DNA of 64,000 nt, taken from NCBI GenBank assembly GCA_028551475.1, contig CM052357.1, forward strand, positions 17,159,931 through 17,223,930. Reading direction: 5' to 3'. The DNA comes from Casuarina equisetifolia. Taxonomy: Eukaryota > Streptophyta > Magnoliopsida > Fagales > Casuarinaceae. The translations under genes were made by a program, and so were the position numbers. The notes under the pieces are model-generated. The model had not been told where the DNA came from, made no database searches, and worked only from the letters and a program-made list of their open reading frames with translations. Below are positions 35,191 to 48,128 of the stretch, one piece after another (position 1 is the first letter of the stretch; each line of letters begins with the position of its first letter).

Positions 35191-36482
35191 AAAAAAAAAA
35201 CAAAATTGTTTCCACTAAAAAGCCCTTCCTTTTAAAAAAACTTTATATCAAAAATTCCTTTGTGTATCAAATAATAAGTACTACTGCTTTTTTAAGTATG
35301 AATCTTGGATTTCTTTGAAACTTCAGGATGCTCATAATTGTTCATAATGTTTCCAGGAAAACTGAAAACAACATTGTTTGTTTTCTTGTATAAGCATTGT
35401 TCATCAAAGATTTGTAGAAATCTAACATATTGGCTTTAGACGTGTAGTTCCAGTTGAAACACTTTTAGTAGCCCCCAAAATGCATGCTTTTCATACTTCC
35501 ACAGAAATGAAATAAACTAAGAACAAGGTGCTAAATATTGACTTGGCTTTAAATTTTCAATATTGTTCAAAACAACATATTTTGTTAGATTTAAAGAAAA
35601 GGAAAGGCCCACCCTGACTAAGTGTACCAACCTCAACAATAAACACCCTATGGAATTTCCCGTTTCATTCTATCTAAGTAGGTGTTTTTTTCAGCTTTAC
35701 AAATTGATCTAAGTTTTGAATTCTTGACGATCACAATATTTTTCGCAACCGTAAATTCTAAATCATGCTGGTGAGACCATGGACTCTTGAATAAACAAGA
35801 GAATTCGTAATTTACATGCCTTACCTTACCTTGCGCTACTCTTCTGCCGAATCTTAACAAACACAGTTGCATTAATACCCTTAGAAAGTTGACCGTCGAG
35901 AAACCACCTTTTTTTAGTTCACTTTGGACGCAGTGTTTGATATCTGTGGGTAAATGAGCAAATAGTAAGAACCATAAGGAAAAAAAAAAAAAAAACAACA
36001 ACAGAAGAGGAAAGGAACAAGGATAGAGTGAGTGCGCCCTTCTTTAGTTTCAGTGTTTTTGATTTTTTTCGGTGACACAATTTCTAACCACAATAGACTC
36101 AGCTTTAACCTGATAATGATGCGCGTTGAAAATTGGAGGCAAAATCTAACTGGGTAAAGTTAGGCGAGGAAAGAAAACCCTCCATAATTTCTGATAATGT
36201 TTGACCCAGTGCCCTTTTTTGGTAGTTACTTAGGTAAAATAATTTTTTTGCTTATCAGAGTTTACATAAGCATATCAAATTTTCTAAGCTTCAAACTACG
36301 TTTTTTTTCTTTTTTTGACATTGCTTCTCTAATATTTCGGACTATTCTCCTCATCTATGTCATTTACAAAATCCTTAGGCCTTCTTCTTCGTCTCCATAT
36401 GTTTGAACTTAATTTTGTCTTCTTCTTTGTTGATGATAAAACGCCGCCATAGAGAGATAAGGATCAGTGTTTTTATCTTCGG
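35191..36482. other. Island C left part, no gene recognised
   Basis: A 117-codon minus frame (36,001-35,648) opens with a poly-Phe run from poly-A and continues LPTDIKHCVQSELKKGGFST without a known motif. CpG and G+C are higher from about 35.8 kb. I cannot decide whether it is an exon. Confidence 0.3.
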
Positions 36483-36505
36483 CTTCAGCTTCAGCTTCAG
36501 CTTCA
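36483..36505. repeat. CTTCAG hexanucleotide microsatellite
   Basis: Nearly four perfect copies of CTTCAG, in the middle of island C. Confidence 0.9.
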
Positions 36506-37989
36506 TTTATAATTTAGGTTTGTGATTTTAGAATATAATGCAATCGTTGCCATTGCTTCACTCAATGGTGAATGCGATGTTTTAAACCGAAGATAGAATG
36601 ATATGTGCATGAACTTGCAGTGCTCATAAGTACTTGAAAGTGTAGCATGTTCCGTGTTCTATATTTGTTATGAACCTTATGTCCGTTCTAAGTAGAGACT
36701 TATTACTTTCTGTATCCAATGAAAATAGCTAGGTAAGTGTGTCTGTGCGATATCAATATATACGTAAATATAGGCAAGCTCAGTTGCGTAAAACTTAGGC
36801 AGGCGAGTGAACCTGTAGTGCTTGAGGTACTTCTTTCCTCATCTTGCTGTAATCGAATTGAAACATTAATGAAAACTCCCAATGCAAATTTCAGTTCATT
36901 TTTCTTCTCTCGACTTAGAGAAACTGCAGGACGATCCGCCGCAAGGTGGACCCATGGCTTTCCTGCCTTTGGATATTTATTCCTCCAGGTACAGAGAAAC
37001 TTTTTCAGGCAAGAATATTCTGGGGAGAGAAGAATAAGATTGCTATTCTCCATTTTGTAGAGTTGTTTCGCATTTGTGTAAGAGCTGCTTTCGCGAAAGG
37101 GGAATTAGTCTGGTGTTCATCAACGCAGCCAATGTTCCATCATCACAACCATGTTTTTTCTGTAAAGGAAGCCAACTATAACAAAGACATGGAAATATAG
37201 ATAGGGGATAAAGCGAAAGTGGGCAAGTATATTCCTTTTATGAGTTGTTCCAGTCTAGAATTTCATTGTCTCCTCCTAGTTGTCTTCATAACAATCCTTC
37301 AATGGAGGTAAATTATTTGTCCTGACATGTAGTGATGGACCACACATGCTGGCCCACGATACAGATTTCGGATTGTCTTTTTAAAGGACGGATAACATAA
37401 ATGTTGGGTCATTCTTCTAGGATTGTAAGTCTTTCATTTCTCTTTATTTTTTCTCATTGGAACGAGTGGGAAATGATTAAATCAGTAGTTATTACAAAAT
37501 GTTTATATTGAAATACATTAATAACAGTCATTTAATTTTATATTCCACCATCTCCATTGACAAGTGAGATCAACCATAAAAATTAGTTAAATAAGAAGAT
37601 TATAAAAATAAGGATTAAATTTTAAAAACTTTATGGTATTATATTAAATGAATACTTTTCTTATTAATTTCATATAGCATAATAAAACTAATTGTTTTAA
37701 TTACTATCCTAAAAAACCCGTAAATTAGAATACTTTAAGAACCTTTATTCTTCAGACGGAACCGCGTTTCTCAGATGAAGTTAGATTTGTACGCGGATGC
37801 CTCAAGGATAAGAGAATAAAGTGAGTGACCCTTCTATTATTGTTCTAGTACGTATAGATGGGCTTGAAGGCAAATTTCACACCTTTCGAGGATTGGTTTA
37901 GCTATATATATATGGTTTACATTACTTCATAGCATTAAAGCTCTGCTAGTGAATTACTGAGCAGTCTCCTTTTGGCAAACCGTCACACC
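36506..37989. other. Island C middle, no gene recognised
   Basis: Overlapping frames at 36,737-37,060 (plus) and 36,703-37,053 (minus) are open over the same bases. Neither has a recognised domain. 37.4-37.75 kb is AT-rich and looks inserted. Confidence 0.3.
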
Positions 37990-38215
37990 ACTACAGCATG
38001 TGCAGGGAACACAACTTCCGAAGAAGTGAAGAGTTTGCCAAAGGAGATTTGCGCAGCAATTCTGTTCCAATATTTTCGCGTGGAAAATGCCCCTCAATTA
38101 GGCGTTTATCATCGGCATCCAAAAGTAGTTTCTTGGACAAATGCATAGTTGCTGCTATAGGAGTCAGTAAGGTGAAGTGGGTGGCTCGATATTCAACTCA
38201 TTACGCATGATCTTA
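37990..38215 (-). pseudogene. Relic of the KSPLAES block (locus C)
   Basis: The minus frame runs openly through LSKKLLLDADDKRLIEGHFP and RENIGTELLRKSPLANSSLL. The piece ELLRKSPLANSSL corresponds to ELLGKSPLAESTL of locus B and the similar block of locus A. The nucleotide core TTTGCCAAAGGAGATTTG is almost identical in all three. There is no recognised domain. A plus-strand frame over the same bases (37,998-38,210) is probably a shadow. Confidence 0.4.
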
Positions 38216-39429
38216 AGAAGTTAAAACCGCTTTTCAGGGTAAACATGCTCATTGCTCTCCAAAAGTATGTAGTATGCTAACTTGTTTTCTCAGCAGATAT
38301 AGGTTCCATTTTGAGTACTCCAATTAAAGTAGTTAGTCGACTTTATTTGTGGCCCCTTTTATTTTCATTGCCACCCATTCCATATTAATGAGGGACTGAA
38401 GATATGTCTCTAACTCAGCCTCCCGGATCATGCTTATGAGTCTTTGTTGGCCCGTTAAATAGTATCTTATTGAATTCAGGTCATCTCAGAGCATGGCAAT
38501 CTATGTCCAGGGAGTGTTTTCAGTTGCACTCTGGTTGATCCATTTCAGCGAACGGTATCCCCTGTAAATTGATGCGGAGATGCTATGTAATACCTTAAAT
38601 TTTAATTCAATATATCTGCTTTATTGTGTACTCTGCACATATAAGGAATTGGCTTATCCAACACTTTTCAAATCCATGGTATGGATTGGCATAATTTTGT
38701 TGAGGCTCTTAATTCAAAGTTCATTACCACTGGTGATGCAGAACTTCCTTTGCATGTCATGACCAATTCTCGATAAGGAAGATAAAAGGGCAGGACGCAT
38801 TTGGTCCCAAGTATCATTGTGAATGGGAATGAAGTATTAGAAGATGCCTGTTGAAACATCAGTAGGTTGATGTTCAGAGTTGTTAGGTGATGCTAGATAG
38901 AGTTTATGAAACCTAAGAGTCCCTAAGAAACTGCAAACCGGTGCTTTTATGTAATACTATGTCTATGAATTTGTTGGTTTTGGTTTTGGTTCCGATTGAT
39001 ACTGCCTGATGCTTTCTAGAAGCGGTTTGCTTTGCGTTATCAAGGTATGTAGATGAAGACGCTGGTAACTAATTTTTCATTGAACTTTAGCAAAGCAAGT
39101 TAAAAAGAATTTCAAGATTAATTTGTCCATAACAATGATGTGCGAAAGCAAGATTGATGATTATTATGATTATCTCACAACAATGAGATAATGATGTTAT
39201 ATTGCATAAGAACAAATATGAGAGAGTTTATGCATCATTTGTATTAATATTTTGCTTACGAAATTGATATAGTGCAGATTTCTACATTTTTTGAAAAACA
39301 TGTTTTGGCACTTTAAATATTTATCTTTTATATATTTTTTTGAGTTAAAAAGTCCATTTATTCATTTGAAATGCTAATTTAAAAGCTGGAAGGATATGAT
39401 TATATTCAAACATTACTCAACAACCATTT
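38216..39429. other. No gene recognised
   Basis: Mixed sequence, less AT-rich up to 39.05 kb. Short frames only. Confidence 0.4.
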
Positions 39430-39555
39430 CATAGCGATAACTTTTTGTAAGAGTTTGGAATCTTCAAAGTACAATTTTTTAGTCTAAATGATGATGTTAT
39501 AACTAAATAATTTTACATTTCATTTAGTAATATATAATATGTAACATTTCACCAA
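39430..39555. repeat. Dispersed repeat, copy 2
   Basis: Partner of 35,060-35,190, followed by a poly-A run of more than 20 bases (39,562-39,583). Confidence 0.6.
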
Positions 39556-39583
39556 AAAAGGAAAAAAAAAAAAAAAAAAAAAA

Positions 39584-42057
39584 GATATTCCTTCACAATG
39601 TGGACACACACTGCTTGTTAATATGCCTCCTTACAACATGAGTTATTTCAAACTTAGGTGATGCTAACTTATATTGGCTACCACAAACCATAAAAAAGTT
39701 AAGAGAGAACTTGAGTTCTAACAACTTGTTAAAAAGTTTATTTGTATAATTTAAAAATGAACTTAAAGTTAAGGGATCATGATCAAATTAAAAATTTATC
39801 AAAAAATGATTTCTTAAAAATGTGGGACAAATAACTCTTATTAAGAAGTAACTTGAGAACTTCCCAAGGCCAAATTTTCTTATAGTATCCATATTTAATT
39901 CTAGTTTCAGTACAACTAGAGATCTTGTTAAATGTGACACTATCTTACCTATCATAGCATTCAAAGATCAACTAGCTCTTTCACCATGTGAAAGATAAAG
40001 GTTTTTAAAGCATGTATACTTAAATTTGTGTTTACATTGTTTGTTTATACTATTTGAAATGAAAGAAATAATAGCCTCTATAGAAACAATAGGATTTCTA
40101 AATATGTAATTCTTGAAGTCATCAAAAGACTTTTAAGAGATAGATTTTATTTTCAAAATGGCTAAAACCTTGTATATACATAATATTTGGAGACCTAACA
40201 CTATTTTTGGAGCTCCTTGATAAATAAAAAATAAAAAATAAATTTTACATATTAAATTTCACATATTTTAAAAATAAAAAATAAAAAACTTGAAAATTGT
40301 TTTAGAGCTCCTTGATAAAATAAAAAATAATAAATAAATAAAGCATGATAGTGCCAATAGTTCAATTAGTCGTATTTGCATGATAAAGTTTGTCACCCAA
40401 CTAAGAAAGCACGATAGCTTGAGCAAGGGCATTCGTGCCACAAGAAAACTAATGTTCTCTTCTATTTTGCATTGAGTGTTTTACCCCCACTAATGGTATC
40501 TAATTGAGAGCTAAAACAAATATTTGTTTTCTTCAAACAAGAGTTGGTGGAAACCTTGGTATCGCAAAATTGTGAATTAGTGCCAATAGTTCAAAATTGC
40601 ACGAAGATAGAAAATAAGAACAAAAGAAATTCACCGGTTTCTAATCCAAAATAAAAAGAACAAAAAACAAAATACTTGAATTTAATGACATTATGGTAGA
40701 AAAAAGTTAATTTGGAAAACTAATTTTAATTATAAAGAATATGGAAAGAATTTGAAAATTTTGAATTACTTTTAATTTGTCATGAAGGTTTCTTCTTACA
40801 AATGAAATGATCAAGTAGGTGGATTCCTTATTTGTTCTGAACGATCTTCCCTTCTATGGCAAGATCTTTGATGTCGGTTTTTCAACCAGATGGATGCATG
40901 AGAGGTTAAAGAAGTCAAAGAGAAAGACAACACTCAAGCATCATGAGAATGAGAGGTGACGTGACTCGTTGCTCTAACACGTGTCCATGTGGTTTAATGA
41001 GTCCACGTGTTTTAATAAGGTGCCACCTGGCAATGCCAATGTGGCATTTTTTATTTTATTCCTTAAAACTTTTATGGTTTAACATTCCTCCACAAGTTGA
41101 TGGATCAAGATAAATAGTAAGCTTGTTTTGTAAAAGTTTAAAGTAAATGGATGAATGACCCTTGATGAAAATATTCTCTATTTAATGAATAAAGATATAA
41201 AGTGAATAGATAACTATTTACTTTTAATCTATTTATGAATGAAGTGAAAATTAATTTCAACACTTTTCACACAAGCACAAAAAGGGGGATTTGTAGCTAA
41301 ATATAAAGTAGAAAGATAGCCACACCACAACACGAGTGGCTTAAAAGGAGAAAAATGAAGATAATGTAATAAAGACTTTTGAATTTTGCTTTAGTGCTTA
41401 ATTAAGCAACAGTCTTTTGCTTTTTAGGGTACCATGAAATAATGTTGTAGTCAAGGAAAATGCACAAGCCATTAGTAAAGTCGCAACCATCATGACCACT
41501 AGCCTAATAAACATTTGATTGAGTGTGAAAAGTGTCAACATTACTCCTTGTAAGATGAAAGATGAAACCTGGAAAGATCGCCAAAAAGTGTAATATGCAT
41601 TTGACAAACATCCAATGGGAAGTAGCTAGTGAATGCATATATTAACAAGCAGTATTTACCTTATAGTAGATGTTAGGTCATGAAATAGTAAAGTGTTGTA
41701 AGGCTCCTACAATAATGTGATAATGAGTGGGATATGTTAGGAACAAAAACAAAACTGCCAACAATTATAGAATTGCCAATACTCCCGTCGACCATATTTA
41801 AACTAAAAACTAAAATAAAATAAAATAAAATAAACTAAAAATCACAATGTTAGCCACGTCTGAAGCAGAAGCAACAGTTTTTGAAGTTAATGCAAGCATG
41901 TGTAACACACATGCCATTGTACCAAGGTAACTCACAGACAACATGAAGACATGCATATGCATCTCACATGCGTTGTTTTCTTCCTCATTCATACGTGAGA
42001 ACAATTCTTCTTCTCCCTCTTTTAACAATTAAATGAAATGGATGAATGTGAAATTAG
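39584..42057. other. Intergenic, simple repeats, no gene
   Basis: GAGCTCCTTGATAAA plus a TAAA-rich tail occurs twice (about 40,210 and 40,304). An AAAAT/AAATA repeat lies at 41,811-41,835. Short minus frames at 41,398-41,607 and 41,810-42,028 have no known motif. Confidence 0.5.
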
Positions 42058-42404
42058 GGGTGTTTAAATTAGAAGAAAATGAGATTTTTATTACAATAAA
42101 AAAGAGAAAGAATCATCAACAACACAATTGATGAAATTTTTCACTTAAAATCAAAAAGGTTTTAGAGTTCTTCATAGTTATAGTTTTCATAATCAATTTG
42201 GTATTGATTCATCATCATTAAGAGATGAGTTACATTTATTTTCGGACCACTATAAAAAATATATTAGGAGTGTACTTATAATTCATCAAAAAATAAAAAT
42301 TTCTTCACCCTTTGTTCTTCTTATTGTTCTTGGTATTTACTTTAGTTTTATTATTAAATTTATATGAATTTCTACCATATTTTGTAGAACTTATGGTTTT
42401 AACT
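42058..42404 (+). repeat. Probable 5' LTR of the truncated copia element
   Basis: It is placed between a TGTTTAAATTAG start and the primer site. It contains the T-rich CTTTGTTCTTCTTATTGTTC segment common in copia U5. With no second copy in the window the left boundary is a guess. Confidence 0.5.
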
Positions 42405-42419
42405 TGGTATCAGTTTAGC
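42405..42419 (+). other. Primer-binding site, initiator tRNA-Met type
   Basis: TGGTATCAGTTTAGC resembles TGGTATCAGAGC with a short insertion after TGGTATCAG. It lies 57 bp upstream of the gag start codon. Confidence 0.75.
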
Positions 42420-42476
42420 CTTTTGGCAAAACCTCTTTTTTATTTTTCATTCTTTTAATCCATTTTTGTTTTGCAA

Positions 42477-45425
42477 ATGGCTTCTAACATCAACCATGTT
42501 CATGTTGTTACTCATGCTCTTCCACTACCCAATCCTAGTCCTCTTCTTGTCATTGGTGTGCAACTGAAAGGTCCTAATTTTCTTATTTAGAAAACTCAAG
42601 TTGAGTTTTTCCTTCAAGCAAATGGATTACTTAGTATTGTTAATGGCTCTTCCCTTATCCTAAAAACTTTATTACCAAAACTGATGAAGAAGGCAATATC
42701 ATTTATGGTTCAAATCCAGCTTATCAAGATTGGCTAATCAAGGATCATATTGGTCATGGTTGGACTTTTTGCACTTGTAGTGACTATTGTGTCCACTACT
42801 TAGGAGTGCCAAAACTCAACAAAGATATGGCAAGCCTTATCATCTAAATCCATGGCTAACAATTTTGTGAGATTTTTTGCTCTTCACTTACGCCTTTAGA
42901 TGGCAACCAAATAGCACCAAATGGTAGCTGAATTTCTTCAAGAAGTAAATGGTATTGCTAATCAACTTTCCCTTGTAGGTGAAATTATATAAAAAAAAAT
43001 TGAGTATTTAACTCATTTCTTTTAGGTCTTGGCACCCATTACGCACCTCTTGCCACTACAGTTACTATTCATACACAAACGTCCTTTCTTCCTCGTGAGG
43101 ATCTTTATGGGTTAGTCCTTATCTAAAAAGCTCACATTGAAATGGCTACACAAGGCTTCCTTACTATAGCTACCTTTTGCACTAGTCCCTTTACCATCCC
43201 TACTAATCAGCCTTTTCTTAATCTATTAACAATCCCAAAGGACATTCTAATAATCATTCCAATGAAAGACATACCTCTATTCCTTGTTATAGTAGCAAAA
43301 CTTGGCACAATGTTCTTTGTCAAATTTTTCACAAACCAAGACACATTACACGCCAATGTCACTATAGGTATGTTCCTTCAAATTCTAGGCCTACTAATAA
43401 CTTCCAAGACCTTCAAAATATTCAAGCCAATATTGTTAAAAAGGCTTAACCACAAACTCACCAAGCCTTTAGTGAAACCAACTAGTTTCTTGATTCTAGT
43501 GCCACACATCATATTTTACCAAATGACTATGATATCACTCAACTACTCAATTGTAATGGGAATTAAGCAGTTATTGTTAAAGATGGAATTACACTTCTAA
43601 TACTACATAAAGGTAATTTATTAACCACTAGTAATATCAATGTTTCTTATGTGCTTATTGTACCTAATATAACAAAACATTTGTTATCTATTTCTAAGTT
43701 TATAAAAGATAACAATTGTGTTTTCTCGTTTTTTCCTAATTTTTGTCTTGTATAGATCTGACAATGGGACAAATCCTACTACAAGGACTAGCTGAAAATG
43801 GACTTTATCGCCTCAACTTGAGTGCTATTAAATAATCATTAAAGACTTTTCATAATTCTACAATCAATGTAATGCCTAGCATTATAGACTAGGTCATTTA
43901 ATTATGCAATTGCAATAAGATTGTTGAAAAAATGAACATTTAGTTTACTGGTAATATTCCATCATCTTGTATTGTCTGTAGCATTGGTAAAAGCCAATGA
44001 TAGTTGCATTTATCTACACAAAATATTTCCAACACTCCTTTAGACTCGGTCCATTTTGATATATAAGGCCCTACACCAACAACTTCTTAAAAGAATAGAT
44101 ATTTTATTTGTTTTATTATTGATTATTCCAAATTTATATGGCTTTATTCCATAAAAACTAAAGATGAATTTCTTCAAATTTTCAAGAATTTTTAAACAGT
44201 TGTTGAAAATCAACTTTAAACTATAATAAAAAACATTCAATGTGATGGAGCAACAGAACTTCTAGAGATTTTAAAACACTTTTATCTAACAAGGGTATTT
44301 TTCAACATATATGAAGTCCATATGCTCCATATCAAAATGGAAGTGCTAATAGAAAATATAGGCATATTACTGAATTAGGATTATCAATGATAAACCATGC
44401 ACATATACCTCTTCAATATTAGGATTTTTTTTTTAAGTGCAACACATATTATTAATTGTCTACCAAGCTGAGTAATAAACAACAAAACCCCATAGGAAAA
44501 ACTATTTAATCAAAAACCTAGTATCTCTTGTTTAAGGATTCTTGGGTGCTTGGTATTTTCTTACTTGAGCCCTTATGCTTAACATAAACTTGAAATATGA
44601 TCAAAACCTTGTGTTTTTTTAGGTTATCCTATAGGATATAAAGGCCATTGTTGTCTTTGATTACAGAAAAAAAAACAATTTATATTGTTATTAACTCTAT
44701 ATTTGATGAAAATGTATTTCCCTTTCAAACAAATATCCATAATATTGATACCAATTCCATAATGCCACATCCCTATACTAAAATTACTTCAACTACTTTA
44801 GCTAGTTTTGCATAAAACTAACAAACATATAAAGATCGTAACTCGGTTAACCAATCCTCCACACAAAACCATTTAATGATTACAAGACTGAAAAAGAGGA
44901 AAAATTACCAAGCATACTTTATTATGTGATCATACATATGCTCTCACAACTTTTGTACATTGTTATCATGAACCCAAAAACTATACAAAAACATTAAAAG
45001 ATTATAATTGGCATGCTATCATGTTGAAGAGTATAATGCATTGTAAAAAAAACAAGACATGGGATCTTATTTTTCCACCTCCACATATTATTCCTACCAG
45101 TTCTAAATGGGTATACAAAGTTAAGCAAAAATTTGGTGGAACCCTCGAACAATATAAAGCATAAGTTGTTGCTAAAGAATTTCACCAATGACTAGACATT
45201 AATTATAATGACACATTCAATCTTATTACTAAGCCAATTATGGTAAGACTTAATTAATCTAACATATACTAAAAGAGGGCACATTAAACAATTTGATGTC
45301 AAAAATGCCTTCCTCCATGGCATTCTAGATGAAGAAGTATATATGATTTAATCATAAGGATTTGTTGACTCAACCAAACCAAAATTTATTTGTCGTTTAA
45401 AACAATCCTTATATAAGTTAAAACA
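42477..45425 (+). pseudogene. Copia gag-pol relic
   Basis: The start at 42,477 gives MASNINHVHVVTHALPLPNP and then QLKGPNFLI*KTQVEFFLQA, a plant copia gag N-terminus with Trp turned into a stop. The protease remnant (about 43,490-43,600) reads SSATHHILPNDYDITQLL in one frame, so the catalytic Asp region is partly kept. The integrase piece around 44,230-44,400 corresponds to the core region that ends in the ERKHR-type motif. RT starts near 45,050 (WDLIFPPPHIIPTSSKWVYK) and includes HGILDEEVYM near 45,320. Stops and shifts are numerous. Confidence 0.75.
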
Positions 45426-45502
45426 AGCTACTAGAAATGCACTATATTATACCATATCAACATAAGCTACTAGAAATGCACTATATTATACTATGTGTAG
45501 AT
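45425..45502. repeat. 39-bp tandem duplication at the copia break
   Basis: AAGCTACTAGAAATGCACTA (45,425) is repeated exactly 39 bp later (45,464). The two copies are identical for 28 bases. The first copy continues the RT frame (LKQAT); the second lies where the element loses recognisable coding. Confidence 0.85.
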
Positions 45503-45560
45503 TAAATAAGGATGAGCCTACTTGTTGTAGATGACATATAGCATTTGGTAGTTGTGGTAA

Positions 45561-46472
45561 AAAAAACCTTAAGGTTGCATCATGAACACTTTTTCATCAA
45601 GGTGACCATGCAACAAAGTTTTTTTAACATCAAATTATTTAATTTTTCAACTTTGGGAATAATTTATAGAGAAAAGAGTGTGTATAGTAATGGGTGTAGC
45701 AACAGGACTAAATTTTTTATTGTAGTTAAGTCTAGGTTGTTGACAAAACCCTTTAACAATGAGACAAACTTTTATAGTGCTTAAGAGAACCATTTAACTA
45801 TCATTTAATTTTATACACCCATTTATAGCCAATGGAAATGACATAAGAAGGAAAGGGAATAAGATCCTAAGTTTGAATTTTTATTAGGGCAATGTATTCT
45901 TCCACCATGGCTTGACACCATTAAAGACTACAAGATGCCTTAATATAATTGGATGGTTTTTTATATGGATGAGCCATGACAGTTAGTCATAAATAATAGT
46001 TTGTCAGGCCATTATGCCACCTTTAAGGCAAGTTAGCATATAATGACAAAAGGATGGTAAAGAGGCACTAGGCCATGCAAGTGCAATAGGTTCCAAATCA
46101 TTGTTGAAAGAACCTAATTTTGTAACTCAAAAATAAGAAGGGGGTATGGTTCAAACTAATGCAACATGAGTTAAAAGGCTGAGTGGAATAGTAGGATTGA
46201 CCTAGGCATTGTGTTGATATGGATCTAGTGGTGAGAATGAGTGAGCTTTGTTAAGTAAGGTTGTGTTTAGGCATGAAGAAAAAGGAAAAGCAAAGATGAT
46301 AATAGCTAAGATAGACTCCAAAATGTAAAGGTAGCTCTACCAATCAAGGAAGTGTTCCACCATCAATCTTTGGTGAGAATTTGGTAAAGGAATCACAATT
46401 TGAGAAAAGAACTTAGGGTTTTCTATTTATCTAGAAAACAAGTCTCCTTACTAAACCTAACCCTAAAGACCC
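45561..46472. other. No gene recognised
   Basis: A plus frame at 45,545-45,784 has no motif. The region may hold the unrecognised 3' end of the outer gypsy element that begins at 46.6 kb. Confidence 0.4.
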
Positions 46473-46560
46473 AAACAAATCAAAGATCCTAAACATTAAG
46501 AAAATTCCAAACAAAACAAGGATTATAACAATTAAGAAAATCCTAGACAAATCAAGGATC
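46473..46560. repeat. 36-bp tandem repeat
   Basis: Units at 46,473-46,508 and 46,509-46,544, plus 16 bp of a third, share AAACAAA(T/A)CAA(A/G)GAT and ATTAAGAAAAT. Confidence 0.85.
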
Positions 46561-46619
46561 ATATTATGACCTAAACTTCTATTTGCTAACATACTCAATA
46601 TATGGGTTATGCTAATAAC

Positions 46620-48128
46620 TTGAGTTGATATAGTTGCTCTTACATCAATCTCCCTAAGTTAATTAGGTTTTGCCTTCAAAACCTCAAGGATAGCATCTTC
46701 CAAACAAGGGTATAGGTTGCCTTCATTGAAGGTACTTAAAACTCCTCCATAGTTGCTAGGAAAATTAATCTTATATGAATTGTCCCCAATCCTAAGAACC
46801 ATTTTAAAAGGGCCATTAGCTCTAGGTGCTAACTTGCTTTTTCTTCTATATAGAAATCACTCCTTTCTCATATGCACCCAAACTAAGTCCTCTATTAAAA
46901 TTGAAAGGAGCTTTAATGTTATTGGCTTTTCTCTTGTATGCCTCATTAGCCTTTTCTATTTAAGACCAAACATTCTTATGAAATTTATTCATTGCTTTAA
47001 CCTTCTCATTTCCATCCATAATAACTTAAGTATCAAGGGGTATAAAGGTTAGTTCAATAGGAATAATTACATTAGTATCATAAATTACCTCATATGGAGA
47101 ATGTTTGATGGTAGAACTTAAAGCTCAATTGTATACAAACTTAGTATGTGTAAGCTTCACATGCTAATCCTTTAGATTCCAATTTATCATGGTGCACAAG
47201 AGAGTTACCAATGTTTGATTCATCACCTTAATATGGCCATTAGTTTATGGATGATGAGAACTACTAAATAAGAGCTTCATACCACATTTACCCCAAAATG
47301 TTCTCCAAAAATGACTCAAAACTTAATATCCCAATCAAACATAATAGTTTTTAGAATTCCATGCAATCTCATGATCTCCTTAAAGAACAAATCAACAATA
47401 TTAAAAGGCATCATTGGTCTTATGGCATAGGGTGAAGTGTGTCATCTTAGAAACCTAATTTACTACTACCATGATAGAGTCCTTCCCTTTTTGAGTTATT
47501 AGAAGTGTCATGTTGAAATCTATGCTTAAATCTTCCTAAGACTAGTTTGGAACCAGCAAAGGAACATAAAAGCCTACCTTGAAATGACTTTTTGCCTTTA
47601 ACATATGGCATATCTACAAATGATAGCTTGGACATCTCCCTACATTTTTATCCTTGAGAATCTCAAAGGTCTTATGAATCTCGAAATGACTAGCCACATT
47701 ATCTTCATATGTCTCCTCACTAATTATTCTCTAAATGAACACTTTGGAATAGACAACTTGTTCCCCTTGGAAAGAAACCTTTCATGAACCATATAATCCC
47801 TACTGATATCCTTTGCACATTATGCTATAAGCAATGACATACTAAACCCTTAAAACAATGTTCATTCATAAGTTGAAAACCAAGTACTTTAGCATCTAAA
47901 GTAACAAAAAGGGAGTACCTTCCGAATAATGTATCTACAACAACATTAGCTACATTTTCTTTATAATGTGAAACAAATGAGAAAGATTAGAGAAATTCTA
48001 ACCATTTTGCATGCTTTGTTTTAAGCTTATGTTGGCTATTTGAAGAACTTGAAAGCTTCATGATTTGAATGTAGAACAAACTACCTAGGTCTTAAGTAAT
48101 GACTCCAATGCTTTAAATGTAACACATT
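46620..48128 (-). pseudogene. Outer Ty3/gypsy element, RNase H to integrase C-terminus
   Basis: Minus-strand order: the second half of RNase H (48,128-47,900) with HWSHYLRPR*FVLHSNHEAF and KHAKWLEFL, then the KENVANVVVDTLFGRYSLFV stretch (for KENVVADALSRRYALL). The H2C2 and integrase core follow in 47,850-46,950. The integrase C-terminus closes it: FKMVLRIGDNSYKINFPSNY then STFNEGNLYPC near 46,750. No chromodomain was seen after it. The frame begins exactly where the inserted LTR ends, and the missing front half lies at 57.56-59.84 kb, so this is the 3' half of a split element. Confidence 0.78.

Larger units (their letters stand above)
42058..45560 (+). mobile_element. Copia retrotransposon, 5' part, degenerate
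   Basis: An LTR-like leader of about 345 bp is followed by an initiator-Met primer site, a gag start, protease, integrase and RT relics in copia order. The sequence fails in the RT region near 45.5 kb; no RNase H, polypurine tract or second LTR was found, so the 3' part is missing. Confidence 0.75.

Noticed and set aside
35648-36001. 117-codon minus frame beginning with a Phe-rich membrane-like start
   Set aside because: The start is just the reverse of a poly-A tract; the remainder has no recognised signal or domain.
36703-37200. Three overlapping frames of 84-116 codons on both strands in island C
   Set aside because: No motif and mutual overlap; a real exon may exist here, but the sequence alone does not say which frame.
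38480-38540. Match of TCCAGGGAGTG to 31,997 as a further B/C similarity
   Set aside because: Only 11 bases and in a different order relative to the KSPLAES block; likely chance.
43142-43600. 152-codon plus frame, the longest near the truncated copia element
   Set aside because: It is a low-complexity frame-shifted reading of the gag-protease part; the real copia frame is broken over the same bases.
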